Program-made: the position numbers and the translations under genes | The notes under the pieces: generated by a model | Told to the model about the DNA's origin: nothing | Databases searched by the model: none | Seen by the model: only the letters and a program-made list of their open reading frames with translations | Shown here: positions 53,269 to 64,000 of the stretch, piece by piece | Layout of the letters: each line of letters opens with the position of its first letter | How positions within the stretch are numbered: the first letter of the stretch is position 1 | From: Parapristionchus giblindavisi | Lineage: Eukaryota > Nematoda > Chromadorea > Rhabditida > Diplogasteridae | Direction: 5' to 3' | Length of the DNA: 64,000 nt | Assembly: GCA_943737045.1 (NCBI GenBank) | Contig: CALSFV010000041.1 | Coordinates: 186,001-250,000 of the forward strand

Positions 53269-53797
53269 TATGTAGTATCCCCGCAAAACCTGACCGCATT
53301 TTGAGCCAAAATTTCACAAAAATCGAGTGTCAAAAATTACGATATGATCTCTCAATCATAATTATGATGATGTGGAATGTCTCATGTCTGTCTGTATTGT
53401 CTGTATGATGGCCGCGACACCAGGCAACGCTTTATGGTGTCTAGACGTAGCGGCCGAAACACAATAGGGCACATTGCTAGTTAACCTATTTAATTTTTAA
53501 AAAAATATATTTAAAGTGCATGCATACTTATTCGTGTACATCTATTAATAATATTAATTTAATTATGTCTCATAATTATGATCTCTCATTGTCTGCGCTC
53601 TCTCACTTTTGCGTACTCTCTCTCTCTCTGTCTCTCTGTTTCGTCCTTTTCGCCCTGTCACACCATGATCGGTCTCTGGGTACACTGTGCGACCTGTGGC
53701 CCATGCAATCTATCAAAAGTTCGCGAAAAAGTTCGAAAGAAAGTTGCGAACTTTGTTGCGAACTTTTTCTCTTATTCTCTCAAAATCCCATGCTCTC
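53269..53797. other. non-coding; CT-rich and AAGTTCG-rich DNA
   Basis: Open frames at 53520-53856 follow a CTCTCTGTCTCTC tract. From 53720 the string AAAGTTCG or its complement CGAACTTT recurs several times. These strings resume after the 400-bp element, as if they belonged to one older palindrome. Confidence 0.45.
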
Positions 53798-53799
53798 TA

Positions 53800-54199
53800 C
53801 ACTCAGCTGAAAGATACTTAATAGTAAGCATACGATTTGCTACCTCAGTCGGATAAGATGGCGATATGCTTACATATAAGCATGGGAAAATGCTTACCGG
53901 GTTGCTTACATGAAAGAAACAACTCGGCAAAAGATTGCGATAGAATGGGGGACCGAACCAACGACCTACCGATAGCTAGTGAAGGCGCTCACCACTGCGC
54001 CACCTAACCATGTAACTGTGACTAGTATAACTCAAAGTCTATTCCGGGAGGCGAACGCCCGCCTCTTTCAATTTAAGCATACGCTATGCTTAAATATAAG
54101 CATCTCTCTTCTAAGCATACGTTTTGCTTAACTATAAGCGATCGTGTCGCTAAGCAAATGCGTAAGCAACGCATTTGCTAAGCATCTTTCAGCTCAGTG
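53800..54199. mobile_element. 400-bp TA-flanked palindromic element (MITE)
   Basis: TA at 53798-53799 and 54200-54201 flank inverted ends CACTCAGCTGAAAGATA and the complement of CACTGAGCTGAAAGAT. TA duplications and CACT/CAGT-like tips again suggest Tc1/mariner-type mobilisation. Inside are many AAGCATA/TATGCTTA units. It lies within an AAGTTCG-rich inverted repeat (about 53715-54265), so it was inserted into older repeat DNA. Confidence 0.75.
53945..54010 (-). other. tRNA-like sequence inside the 400-bp element
   Basis: Read on the minus strand, GGTGGCGCAGTGGTGAGCG is a good A box and GGTTCGGTCCC a B box. The middle does not give a clear anticodon arm. Confidence 0.5.
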
Positions 54200-54201
54200 T
54201 A

Positions 54202-54614
54202 ACATCGAAGAAAAGTTCGGCAAAAAGATGCGAATAAAGATGCGAACAAAGTTCGCAACTTTTAGCCGACGTGTTAGAGAAACGGAGAAATAGTGTGCAA
54301 TTTGAAGAGTGCAAAAAATTAACCGGCCGGGCGTTTACTTTTTCTTGAAAAGTGAAATAGACAGTTAGATATTGAGAACGTGTAAGGGTAAATTCGTAGT
54401 GAGTATTCGATCACTTTACGCCAAATTTATTTCCCATTTTCTAATGAATCACTTGTGTACAATTTAATTAATATGTGTGCGCACTCACGAAAAGTTCGAA
54501 CAAAAGTTCGAACTAAAGTCCAGAGTTTGGGCCGGAAAATAGTCGCGTGTGGTGCGCCAATTTCTTACGAGTCCTAACGTGACTCCACTTCGCTTCGATT
54601 CTTGCACAGAGAAT
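54202..54614. other. non-coding; AAGTTCG motifs
   Basis: AAAAGTTCGGC at 54213 and GAAAAGTTCGAACAAAAGTT at 54489 continue the motif seen before the 400-bp element. No gene. Confidence 0.4.
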
Positions 54615-54631
54615 CGGCAGTTAATATTTCG

Positions 54632-54659
54632 CACCCCGCACCCCGCACCCCGCACCCCA
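54632..54659 (+). repeat. (GCACCCC)n 7-bp tandem repeat, mirrored at 58385-58416
   Basis: Four copies of the heptamer on this side, and GGGGTGC copies at the other end of the inverted repeat. Confidence 0.8.
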
Positions 54660-56332
54660 TCGGAGTGCATTATTCCGCACCCCGGGATGCAGTATATCGC
54701 ACACAAATATAAGTATATTTATTTTTGCTAATTCTTTATTTTCTGGAGTTGTTGATTACTTTTTTCGCTGCGATATAAGGTTAAACTCCAAAAGCATCAT
54801 AATCAAACCTCAGACAATCATTTTATTTCTCATAACAGAAATGACATAACAAAAACAACAACTAATAACAAACAAGTCGGTTTAGGAACGTGAATTCACT
54901 TAGCCGATTTAACAAATTAATCATTGTCACGAAATAGCTAACTCTCCATCTCCCTTTCAAGATTCGCACCCCTACCCTGCAATATATTTATTCTTTCTTT
55001 TATTCTTTATTTCCATCATAACAAATGAGAGAGATAATTAGTGTATGGTGATGTAGGTCCGTCCAATTTTGTCAGCAGATAATGGTCAATAACTAACCAT
55101 AGGACTATTAGGATGGAGTTAAACTCCATTACGACCAGAAGTGAAAGGAGAATTGAGATGACTTTGGAAATAAATACCGTTGACTAGTCTTGATTATTTC
55201 CTTAGTGAAGCCAATTAATTTTGGACAAGATAGAGATAGACAGACTTATCAAAACGTTCGGTCTGCAATCGAATACCGTTATCCTCCCGTCAAGCAAGAG
55301 TATTCCTCTAGTCATGATCATGAGAAAAGAATTATGGATCAAAGACAATATTGCCATCTAGCAATATTTTCGTTAGCACATGAATAAACAACCGATCAAA
55401 TAGAAACTTTGATTAATATTAGCGTATTTTTCAAAAGTAAATGTTGTTTCTACATATTATTTGTTGTCTATGCCTGGTAAATCTTTAATATGATGCGAAA
55501 TTGATGACGAATATGTTATCGAAAGAATGTCGACAATACTTATTTGCGTTAGGAAATTAAATCAATCATAAAGGAAGAATATACTTAAAATACTAGAATT
55601 GTATGGCATTACTGATTACTACAAGTAGTACAGTCAATATGTTTGGCCACAAGTATCTTTTCCAAAATACCGTAACCTATTAGCTGCGAAGAATACCTTA
55701 GCCTTGCAGCCCTTAAAACTACCGTGACCTTCAAACCACTATCATACCATGCGAGGTGAGTTCGGTGAAATGAATGGGATCCATGATGATGGATACGGTA
55801 GAAGTATATGGAGTAAGGCAGGATACGGTAGATGTATGTGAACTACGGATGAATACGGTAGACATATATGGAGTAACGCAGGATACGGTAGATGTATGTT
55901 GTTGAGTCATTCCTTAAGATAACATCTATAGCCAATATCCCTATCCACCATTCCTTTGTTTTATCCCATCTCAAGCAATATCTCGTTTCCTTTATTCCAT
56001 TGTTTCATTTCGATCCACAGTTCATATAAAAGACCACGATTCGTTCAATCGTGGCTTCCTGACGCTACGATAAAGCCACCTTATTTCCACCTAATAGTAG
56101 TCACGTCAGATGCCCTAGTGGCACTTCCATTTCCCTAGCAAGAACACACTGGGATGGATTCCCATCGCAGGTATCTTTGGTATGTACTCTTCTATATTAT
56201 ATAAGACTCTCGTATCTTTGGGGTGTTGGTTAGTTGGATGATCGGCCTCACTTGGGTGATCATTCTTCTTAGTTAATAGTCATCATAATTGAACCAACTT
56301 CACATAGAGTACTACCACAAAAATGTGAACAA

Positions 56333-56560
56333 TGGCAGGATACGGTAGATGTATGTGAACAATGGCAGGATACGGTAGACGTATATGGGGTAAGGCAGGA
56401 CACGGTAGATGTATGTGAACCACGGTAGGATACGGTAGATGTATGTTGACTACGGTAGGATACTGTGGATGTATGTGAACCATAGCAGGATACGGTAGAT
56501 GTATGTGGACTACGATAGGATACGGTAGATGTACGTGGAGTACGAAATGGAGTAAGAGTA
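56333..56560. repeat. 30-bp minisatellite containing TACGGTAG
   Basis: About seven units of roughly 30 bases, each with GGATACGGTAGATGTATGTG and a variable AACAATGGCA or GACTACGGTA part. On the minus strand the 30-bp period keeps one frame open with a ten-residue repeat like VHIHLPYPAI. I regard that frame as a by-product. Confidence 0.8.
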
Positions 56561-56964
56561 CGGTATAATCGAGCAACTCCTGATAGGGATCAAAGATCGA
56601 TGAGCAAAGTTCAAAGATTAAAAACCAACACACTCAACAAGTGCTCTCCTCGATTATAACCGCCATGTGCTTGATGTTCCTCTTGCACGGATACACAAGC
56701 CGGCCGTATTTGTAGTGGTCAGCGTACATGGTCCACTACAGCATTGATAAGAAATCAAAGATTATAGATTCTTTAGAGGGCTATGTGCTTTCAAAATATC
56801 TGCATTTGATCACAGATAAAAATGTTATCACAAGAGAAAAACAGTATTCCATGCCAAATTTTTGAAAATAAATTCGGGTAAGAAAAGCCGCACACTTTGC
56901 TCCTCGATCTTTTATTCCTATCAGGAGTTGCTCGATTATATCGTACTCTTACTCCCTTCCGTAC

Positions 56965-57255
56965 TCAACATACATCTACCGTATCCCTCCGTACTCCACA
57001 TACGTCTACCGTATCCATCCGTATTTCACATACATCTACCGTATCCCTCCGTACTCCACATAGTCTACCGTATCCATCGGTGTTTCACATACATCTACCG
57101 TATCTATCCGTACTCCACTTACATCCACCGTATCCTACCGCGGTTCACATACATCTACTGTATCATGTGTTACTCCATATATGTCTACCGTATTCATCCG
57201 TAGTTCACATACATCTACCGTATCCTGCCTTACTCCATATACTTCTACCGTATCC
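56965..57255. repeat. inverse copy of the TACGGTAG minisatellite
   Basis: Units read CATACATCTACCGTATCC on the plus strand with spacers such as ATCCGTATTTCA or CTCCGTACTCCA. The outer part belongs to the right arm; a matching stretch of the left arm is at 55790-55895. The flanks of the two minisatellites (TATAATCGAGCAACTCCTGA near 56568 and its complement near 56925) also pair. Confidence 0.75.
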
Positions 57256-58430
57256 ATCATCATGGATCCCATTCATTTCACCGAACTCACCTCGCATGGT
57301 ATGATAGTGGTTTGAAGGTCACGGTAGTTTTAAGGGCTGCAAGGCTAAGGTATTCTTCGCAGCTAATAGGTTACGGTATTTTGGAAAAGATACTTGTGGC
57401 CAAACATATTGACTGTACTACTTGTAGTAATCAGTAATGCCATACAATTCTAGTATTTTAAGTATATTCTTCCTTTATGATTGATTTAATTTCCAAACGC
57501 AAATAAGTATTGTCGACATTCTTTCGATAACATATTCGTCATCAATTTCGCATCATATTAAAGATTTACCAGGCATAGACAACAAATAATATGTAGAAAC
57601 AACATTTACTTTTGAAAAATACGCTAATATTAATCAAAGTTTCTATTTGATCGGTTGTTTATTCATGTGCTAACGAAAATATTGCTAGATGGCAATATTG
57701 TCTTTGATCCATAATTCTTTTCTCATGATCATGACTAGAGGAATACTCTTGCTTGACGGGAGGATAACGGTATTCGATTGCAGACCGAACGTTTTGATAA
57801 GTCTGTCTATCTCTATCTTGTCCAAAATTAATTGGCTTCACTAAGGAAATAATCAAGACTAGTCAACGGTATTTATTTCCAAAGTCATCTCAATTCTCCT
57901 TTCACTTCTGGTCGTAATGGAGTTTAACTCCATCATAATAGTCCTATGGTTAGTTATTGACCATTATCTGCTGACAAAATTGGACGGACCTACATCACCA
58001 TACACTAAGTATCTCTCTCATTTGTTATGATGGAAATAAAGAATAAAAGAAAGAATAAATATATTGCAGGGTAGGGGTGCGAATCTTGAAAGGGAGATGG
58101 AGAGTTAGCTATTTCGTGACAATGATTAATTTGTTAAATCGGCTAAGTGAATTCACGTTCCTAAACCGACTTGTTTGTTATTAGTTGTTGTTTTTGTTAT
58201 GTCATTTCTGTTATGAGAAATAAAATGATTGTCTGAGGTTTGATTATGATGCTTTTGGAGTTTAACCTTATATCGCAGCGAAAAAAGTAATCAACAACTC
58301 CAGAAAATAAAGAATTAGCAAAAATAAATATACTTATATTTGTGTGCGATATACTGCATCCCGGGGTGCGGAATAATGCACTCCGATGGGGTGCGGGGTG
58401 CGGGGTGCGGGGTGCGAAATATTTATTGCC

Positions 58431-58757
58431 AGAGAATCTGGTGCAAGCTTGCCGCAAACATTCAAAAGTATAGCGAATTGCGAATAAATTGCTCCGTTGT
58501 TGCCTTCACGACGATAGTTTCAAAGCAACTTACTTGCAACTTGCTTCGTTGTTGCTTTAGAGCTCAGTTTAGGATTGATTGCCAGTTATTTGTTTCATCC
58601 TTGCTCTGTTCATAGGGCAAGGATGAAACAAGTTGCCGGCAAATTATATTTTACTTGTTTTGTGTCGGGCAAGTGTGCGGCAAGGGTTGGGTAAGATTGC
58701 GGCGACATTCCCCGTAAGTTCGACCTATACTTGCGGCAAGCTTGCACCAGATTCTCT
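58431..58757. mobile_element. short inverted-repeat element next to the large palindrome
   Basis: AGAGAATCTGGTGCAAGCTT begins at 58431 and its inverse complement ends at 58757, about 26 paired bases with GCCGC inside. The interior has GTTGCTT and CTTGC strings and no gene. No clear target duplication. A related end (TTGCACAGAGAATC) lies outside the left arm at about 54607, so the element and the palindrome may share ends. Confidence 0.6.
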
Positions 58758-59152
58758 GTGTGCCTTCTTCAATTTTCGATGAGTTCTTCGTTATATAAGC
58801 TTGTTCTATCTACTGTGATTGTTATTGTACTTTATTCGTGTTAATGAATGCCTCTAAGCTTTTGTCCTATCATGCCCAGTGAACGTTTTCTTAGCATTTT
58901 CTGTATTGCATCTTTCAAAGATCATAGACACCCCATCCGCTCTTGTTTTCATCTCGTGCTTCTTTCTTCTTCACACTCTCCACTCTTTTATTCCGCTGTG
59001 TTTCTACACACACCGTTTACGAACGATAACATTGAATTGATTGATTTGCTTTATCTTTGACGTCTCCTAATGTGTGTTTATGTCATTTAATTTTTGTTCT
59101 GTGATCTTGTGAGCATGATATTTAAGCCAAGTATATCCTCTTGACTATTCAG
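58758..59152. other. non-coding, no supported gene
   Basis: Open frame 58848-59060 has no recognisable content. An acceptor-like CTATTCAG at 59145-59152 leads into the SLU7-like fragment. Confidence 0.45.
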
Positions 59153-59365
59153 GAATGGGAAGTGTCGGAAACACACAAGGCGGGAGATGCCGACGCGGAG
59201 GATGACGCGAGAGTCCCGGCCACGAGGAATACGAGGAAATGTGAGCGGGCAACGACAAATCGGTACAATCTGAACGAGAACGCATCCTACTACGATTCCA
59301 AGTCGCGATCGATGCGCGAGAATCCGCTTCTGGGAGCCGAAGTTTGCGACCGAGAACTATGTTAG
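59153..59365 (+). pseudogene. slu7: SLU7 splicing-factor exon fragment with frameshift
   Basis: After CTATTCAG the frame reads EWEVSETHKAGDADAEDDAR, then TTNRYNLNENASYYDSKSRS and MRENP. SLU7 proteins have a closely similar segment (NLDxNSAYYDPKTRSMRENP), where the protein helps choose the 3' splice site in step two of splicing. In another frame the end reads FWEPKFATENYVR before the donor GTATG, matching the AGDNFVRYTGD segment that follows in the family. The two parts lie in different frames, and residues between MRENP and PKFA are scrambled, so this copy is broken. The original zinc-knuckle region was not found. Confidence 0.55.
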
Positions 59366-59377
59366 GTATGTTTCGAG

Positions 59378-61958
59378 CATACATGGGCGTAAACATGGGG
59401 GTTCCCCTGTTAAATTACGAATTTTCCACAATTTGTGGAATGCCCCCGTAAAAAATGACTTTTAGGTGAAATTTTTGAAGAAAAAAGTGAAGGCCCCCTG
59501 TAAAATTAACCATTTTTCGTTCGAATGCCCCCTGTAGAATCGAGCTCCAGGTACTCAGGTAAAACAACGCATGCATTTTACAGCTAAAAAAAAGCTAAAT
59601 GTTGGAAAACAGGCCGAAAAAATGTATTTTACAGCTAAAAGCTACAAAATTGCTAGCAATTGCTAGACATCATAACCTTTTGCTATCTTTTTCCTGTCTT
59701 TTCACAAAAAGTTAACAAAAAGTTACTAAAAAGTTTGAAATCATACATGTGACACAGTGTGCTGCGCGCTGCGGCTATTGCTGAACGCGTTGCGTTCGCT
59801 ATCTTTTAAATTTTATTTATTTTCTTTTTTTTTAGTTATTCAACCTTAAATTGTTATAATTGCGTATCTATTCCGTAGGGTAACATGACGAAGCGTCGTA
59901 GGATACCAAGGTGACTGGTTTCAGGAAGAAGGAAAGGTATATTTTTTTCTGTTTAAATATTTCTCAAGCCAATTTTGTTTGTTGATTGCTTTGTGTATAA
60001 ATCTTTGTAGACGGAGTCGATCTCGCGATTACCCGCTGCCCACCGCCATGTGCTGTCCATATCGATGTGTGAATTGGATAAAATGTGAGGTAAACAAGCA
60101 ACTGCTGATTTTTTTCTATTTTTTATGGTATTTTGCTGATTTATTTCTCGCGTTACAAGATTGCTTCTTGTTCTGGCTTAATATACAACGTCGACCGATT
60201 TCAGTGGAACTGGTGTGGAAGAAGATACATGTAGCTGAGAAGAGAATGAAAGAAGATGAAGAACAACCTTGCGCCCGAGTTATACTCTGTCAATATTCAT
60301 CCATATCCATTCATTTTAATCGATTCAATGGATAATGGAAGGATTATAGAGTGAGGAAACTATAGTTGTATACAACATCTAGTGCACTATCATAAAATAG
60401 TGAATTAAAAGAACAAGTAAGTGGCTCCGCACCCATATTTCATTATAAATCGATAGTCTTCTTTCATCTTATTTTTTCTATTAAAATAGAAATAGATAAT
60501 TATGGATATGCAAATGTACATGAGAATTTGGTATTAATTAATCTAAATTAGTTATGTTATACGTATGAAACCCAATTATATCATAAAATAGTTGGATGGT
60601 TACAGGTGATAGAAATTGATGATCGATTATTATTATTGACTCAAGAGAAGATGGATACTGAGGAATATGTTTGAAGATAAAGAATGGAGTGATAGAGATG
60701 ATAAACGAATTAAAGCAGCTGAGAATCAAGTTAGTTTTTATTGATTTATCGTTTAGTGAATATGTTGTTTAAAGTTCAGTCGTAGTTGAATTGTCTCAAG
60801 CAGTGGGACGATTATCTATTTTAACTGAAGAGAATATCATTGAGAAGACCATTAGTCTCTCACTTATTGTTAAAGAGGAGGAGATAGAGATAACGGTGAT
60901 AGAGTCTAGATTATTGATTAGATTGACAAGAGATAAGTATGCTATACTTGTTGTAGATTAACGTATTGAAGACTTAATTGAGAAATATTCAAGAAGAGTA
61001 TGAAAGATTTGAAGTATATAGAGAAGAGAAGATGGAGATGAACATCAACATGAAAGAACTGCTATACTAGAGGTATTGGTTGATTGACTTTAAAAAAATG
61101 GTTTATCAGAATTTCTTTTTTTAGGAGCCATTATGAAAAAAAATGAGAGGGCTGAGAGGATTACAGTATTAAAAGAGACGATTGTTTAAGGAGAAAGATT
61201 ATCGATTGAAACCAATCTTGTAAGTGATGCTGTATTTATTCGGGATTGTTGATTGAATAATTCAGATTATGAAGGAAATCTACATCTAAAGATGATATAA
61301 TAAAGAATCTTGAAGGAGAACTGAAATTTGAAAGAGAAGAAAGAAATATATTAGAACATATTCTAATTACATTGGAAGTCTCCATAATACATTACTGAAG
61401 ATGATACAATGTATGTTATGATATCTGGTATTGTATGCTCGTTAATAATATATTAGTGTATGATTTGTATTGATTGTCTTGTATAGGAAATATTGTATGA
61501 ATATAAAAATTGTGAATATCATATACATATTGTTTTGTTGTACCGCTAGATGTTTATTGTTGTGATCGTTCCATCGTTGTTGTCGTTCCTTGAGTTGTTC
61601 ACTTTTCATTTTTTTTTTAATTTAAAAATCGCGTATTTATGTCAATAAATCGTTTTTTAATCACTGGCAGCAATCCTGAATACAGAACGAGTGAGAATAG
61701 AGAAGGTAGAAAACAGCCCAATAACAGCTAGAAAAAAGACAAGGAAGTGTTAAAAAATGCTGGAAAAAATGCATTTTACAGTTAAAGAAAAGCTATGAAA
61801 CAGCTAAAAGCTAGAAAACAGCCAGAAAAAATGCATTTCGCTAGCTGTAAAATGTATTTTTTGTGACATTTCACATGCATGCGTTGTAGCTGTCACATGT
61901 ATTTTTTCTAGCTGTAAAATGTATGCGTTGTTTTACCTGAGTACCCCGCCCATGTATG
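59378..61958. mobile_element. 2.6 kb element with 12-bp perfect ends and 8-bp target duplication
   Basis: GTTTCGAG occurs at 59370-59377 and again at 61959-61966, directly outside CATACATGGGCG (59378-59389) and its exact complement (61947-61958). A subterminal repeat GTACTCAGGTAAAACAACGC pairs 59551-59590 with about 61905-61944. An extra 160 bases separate it from the left tip. Eight-bp duplications fit hAT-like and some other DNA transposons. No transposase was recognised. The insert sits five bases after the donor of the SLU7-like exon. Confidence 0.75.
60001..61390 (+). pseudogene. exon-like, charged coiled-coil-type fragments inside the 2.6 kb element
   Basis: Between the inverted ends are short segments bounded by splice-like sites: one after ATCTTTGTAG at 60010, and Glu/Lys-rich pieces such as DDKRIKAAENQV near 60695-60732, ELSQAVGRLSILTEENI near 60787 and KNLEGELKFEREERNILEHI near 61295-61360. 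They are interrupted by stops. Their heptad-like pattern recalls tropomyosin-type coiled coils, but by eye this is only a weak resemblance. Captured host exons are one explanation. Confidence 0.3.
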
Positions 61959-62254
61959 GTTTCGAGGGTTCCGGTATGTTTGTTGGGTTATTGTACTTAT
62001 GTTGTTATATATTTACTAGCTTTGTATTTATGTTTGATGCTTGTAGCAGTGAACAAGCGATAAACGTGAAATAGCACTGTTGTTAGCGACAATACCTGTT
62101 TCGGCACTCGACCCTCCTCGATTTAGCATGAATACATTTTTGATTATCTAAGAATTGATTGCTTGATCATGTCAATTAATACTATTTTTAAACCATTTTT
62201 AATTTTAAAGTTCTTGACAATATAATGGTTATAACAACAACATTGATTATATGA

Positions 62255-62886
<632 letters not shown>

Positions 62887-63535
62887 GTTTGTGTCTCGTT
62901 TACTTTGGGAGCTTTCATGGCGTTTTATAAGATAACGGCGCTCACAGAAACGTCGAGCTATGTTTTATCGAGCTTTCAAGGAATTATTAGTCATTTGAAT
63001 TAGTATCATATAGTAATTTCATGGATAACTTCGCGTTCGAAACGCTTTAATGCAGGTTTGGTATATATTGTTTTTATTTCCCTCTAATCTAGTTAGTTTC
63101 GTGAATTCCGATGAACTATTTGGGACTATTTCCTGGTTTCGCCTTCGGTTTTGTGTTTCCCTCGAGTACTGTTTCAGCTTAGGTTTGTAAAACAGCAATA
63201 TTTTGGCTTGATTCTAACTAGATTAGAGTGAAATAAAAACTATGAAAAGAAAGTATAAGAACAAAAATGCCTCATTCGGTCATAATCGCCGTTGAATGGC
63301 TAGAACCATTCAGAATGGTTCCAATTAATCATGATCCAATGATTTTTAGATGTACAGCATGCTTTCACAGTTGGCATACACATCTTTTATACTTCTGAAA
63401 CTCATTAAGTCAAATTTGTTGAAATTTTTTTAATATGAGTGTGTGTAATAATCGATCATAATAAGTTAAATCACATGGACAACAGTATGAATGCATGATT
63501 TACTTGTAGGCGACTTCATCCACCTCATCTTCATT
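62887..63535. other. non-coding, contains a short inverted repeat
   Basis: Arms at 63070-63096 (GTTTTTATTTCCCTCTAATC) and 63214-63240 are complementary over about 27 bases with a 117-base loop, a small MITE-like structure. The PP2A C-terminal exons are not found here. Confidence 0.5.
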
Positions 63536-63541
63536 CAATAG

Positions 63542-64000
63542 GAGTCTCGTCCTTACGCAGCATAACGCTGGACGCGCGGCTGACCATGGACAGCTCGCGG
63601 AACGTCGGCGACGTGGTCAAGGAGTTAAAGGAGCAGGTACAGTTTGGCATACCGTAGGAGGAAGAGATTGGGGTACGGTAGTACAGTCGATTGATTGTAG
63701 ATTACGGTACGGTACTTACGGTACGTAGTTACGGTAGTACAGGTAGTTCTGTAGAATGTGATTAGATTTCGGTAAAATGTCATAGAGAGATACTATGTAT
63801 ACAGCATTAGTCCTTGTATTGACTAGATAAAAAAGGTACCACGTGCGTTAGCTCATACTTTTTGATCGTGAACTAGGAGCTGAACAATTGTTTATTAATT
63901 TTTGTTGTCACAGCGGTAATTGGGAAATCATTTGGATATAGTTAAATCATTATTTTTATTGCAGACCAGAAGAGCATGTTCGACAGGCAGTTCCATGGAT
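63542..64000 (+). CDS. exons of an unidentified gene continuing beyond the window
   Basis: After ATTCAATAG a GC-richer exon runs to the donor at 63635 (GAGCAG, then GTACAG). One frame reads SSLRSITLDARLTMDSSRNV, then GDVVKELKEQ; another frame is also open. A second possible exon starts after TTATTGCAG at 63965 (DQKSMFDRQFHG in one frame) and reaches the window end. GC content and splice sites favour coding, but the two exons do not obviously share phase and I recognise no family. It could be another fragment like the SLU7 and PP2A pieces. Confidence 0.35.

Larger units (their letters stand above)
54615..58430. repeat. 3.8 kb near-perfect inverted repeat
   Basis: Left arm 54615-55895 and right arm about 57165-58430 are inverse complements with very few differences (for example GAGATAATTAGTG against GAGATACTTAGTG). 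A 65-codon frame at 55190-55387 has exactly the same translation as the minus frame at 57659-57856. Both arms start with a GCACCCC run beside TATTTCGC and both contain AACAAGTCGGTTTAGGAACG. The core (55896-57165) holds two oppositely oriented minisatellites. No transposase or clear target duplication was seen, so a fold-back element or a local inverted duplication is possible. Confidence 0.85.

Noticed and set aside
54632..54659. Telomere-like repeat
   Set aside because: The GCACCCC heptamer does not match the nematode TTAGGC telomere repeat and is mirrored within a palindrome.
56283..57304. Frames with ten-residue repeats such as VHIHLPYPAI
   Set aside because: Produced by a 30-bp minisatellite whose period is divisible by three; no start, splice or signal context.

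Overview
The window is nuclear DNA of a free-living nematode, probably a diplogastrid such as Pristionchus. This rests on gene content: a cuticle collagen, a ground-like (hedgehog-related) secreted protein, a Str-superfamily chemoreceptor, a half-paired-box (nPax) factor, a GY-rich neuropeptide-like precursor and a many-exon GFAT. Most introns are short with TTTCAG-like acceptors. The species is an inference. Coordinates of multi-exon genes were built by hand by matching splice sites and phase.

Layout. 1-12 kb: one possible terminal exon, then mostly non-coding DNA with two large palindromic transposon-like elements. One (2463-5303) has TA target duplications; the other (7810-10520) is a TTAA element carrying a second TTAA element inside it. 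12.1-15.0 kb: an 11-exon chemoreceptor (+). 16.8-18.0 kb: a phase-consistent but unrecognised minus-strand gene. 20.3-21.1 kb: a non-LTR reverse transcriptase remnant (-). 21.7-25.3 kb: an nPax gene (+). 26.4-30.9 kb: a divergent selenium-binding-protein/methanethiol-oxidase-family gene (-). 33.8-34.3 kb: a GY-rich peptide precursor (+). 35.7-37.0 kb: a ground-like gene (-). 39.7-41.2 kb: a cuticle collagen (+). 41.9-44.6 kb: a block of palindromic elements, one with tRNA-like arms. 47.5-51.6 kb: a complete 23-exon glutamine:fructose-6-phosphate aminotransferase (+). 52.4-58.8 kb: nested palindromes, including a near-perfect inverted repeat about 3.8 kb long with minisatellites at its core. 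59.1-62.9 kb: decayed pieces of SLU7 and a PP2A catalytic subunit, separated by a 2.6 kb element with an 8-bp target duplication. The last 500 bases hold exons of an unidentified gene that runs off the window.

The genes do not form a pathway. Collagen, ground-like protein and possibly the GY-rich peptide are secreted or cuticle-associated products, and GFAT makes glucosamine-6-phosphate for chitin and glycan synthesis. The other main theme is the number of perfect or near-perfect palindromes, at least nine, several nested, with TA, TTAA or 8-bp duplications. One pair supplies its own empty-site control.
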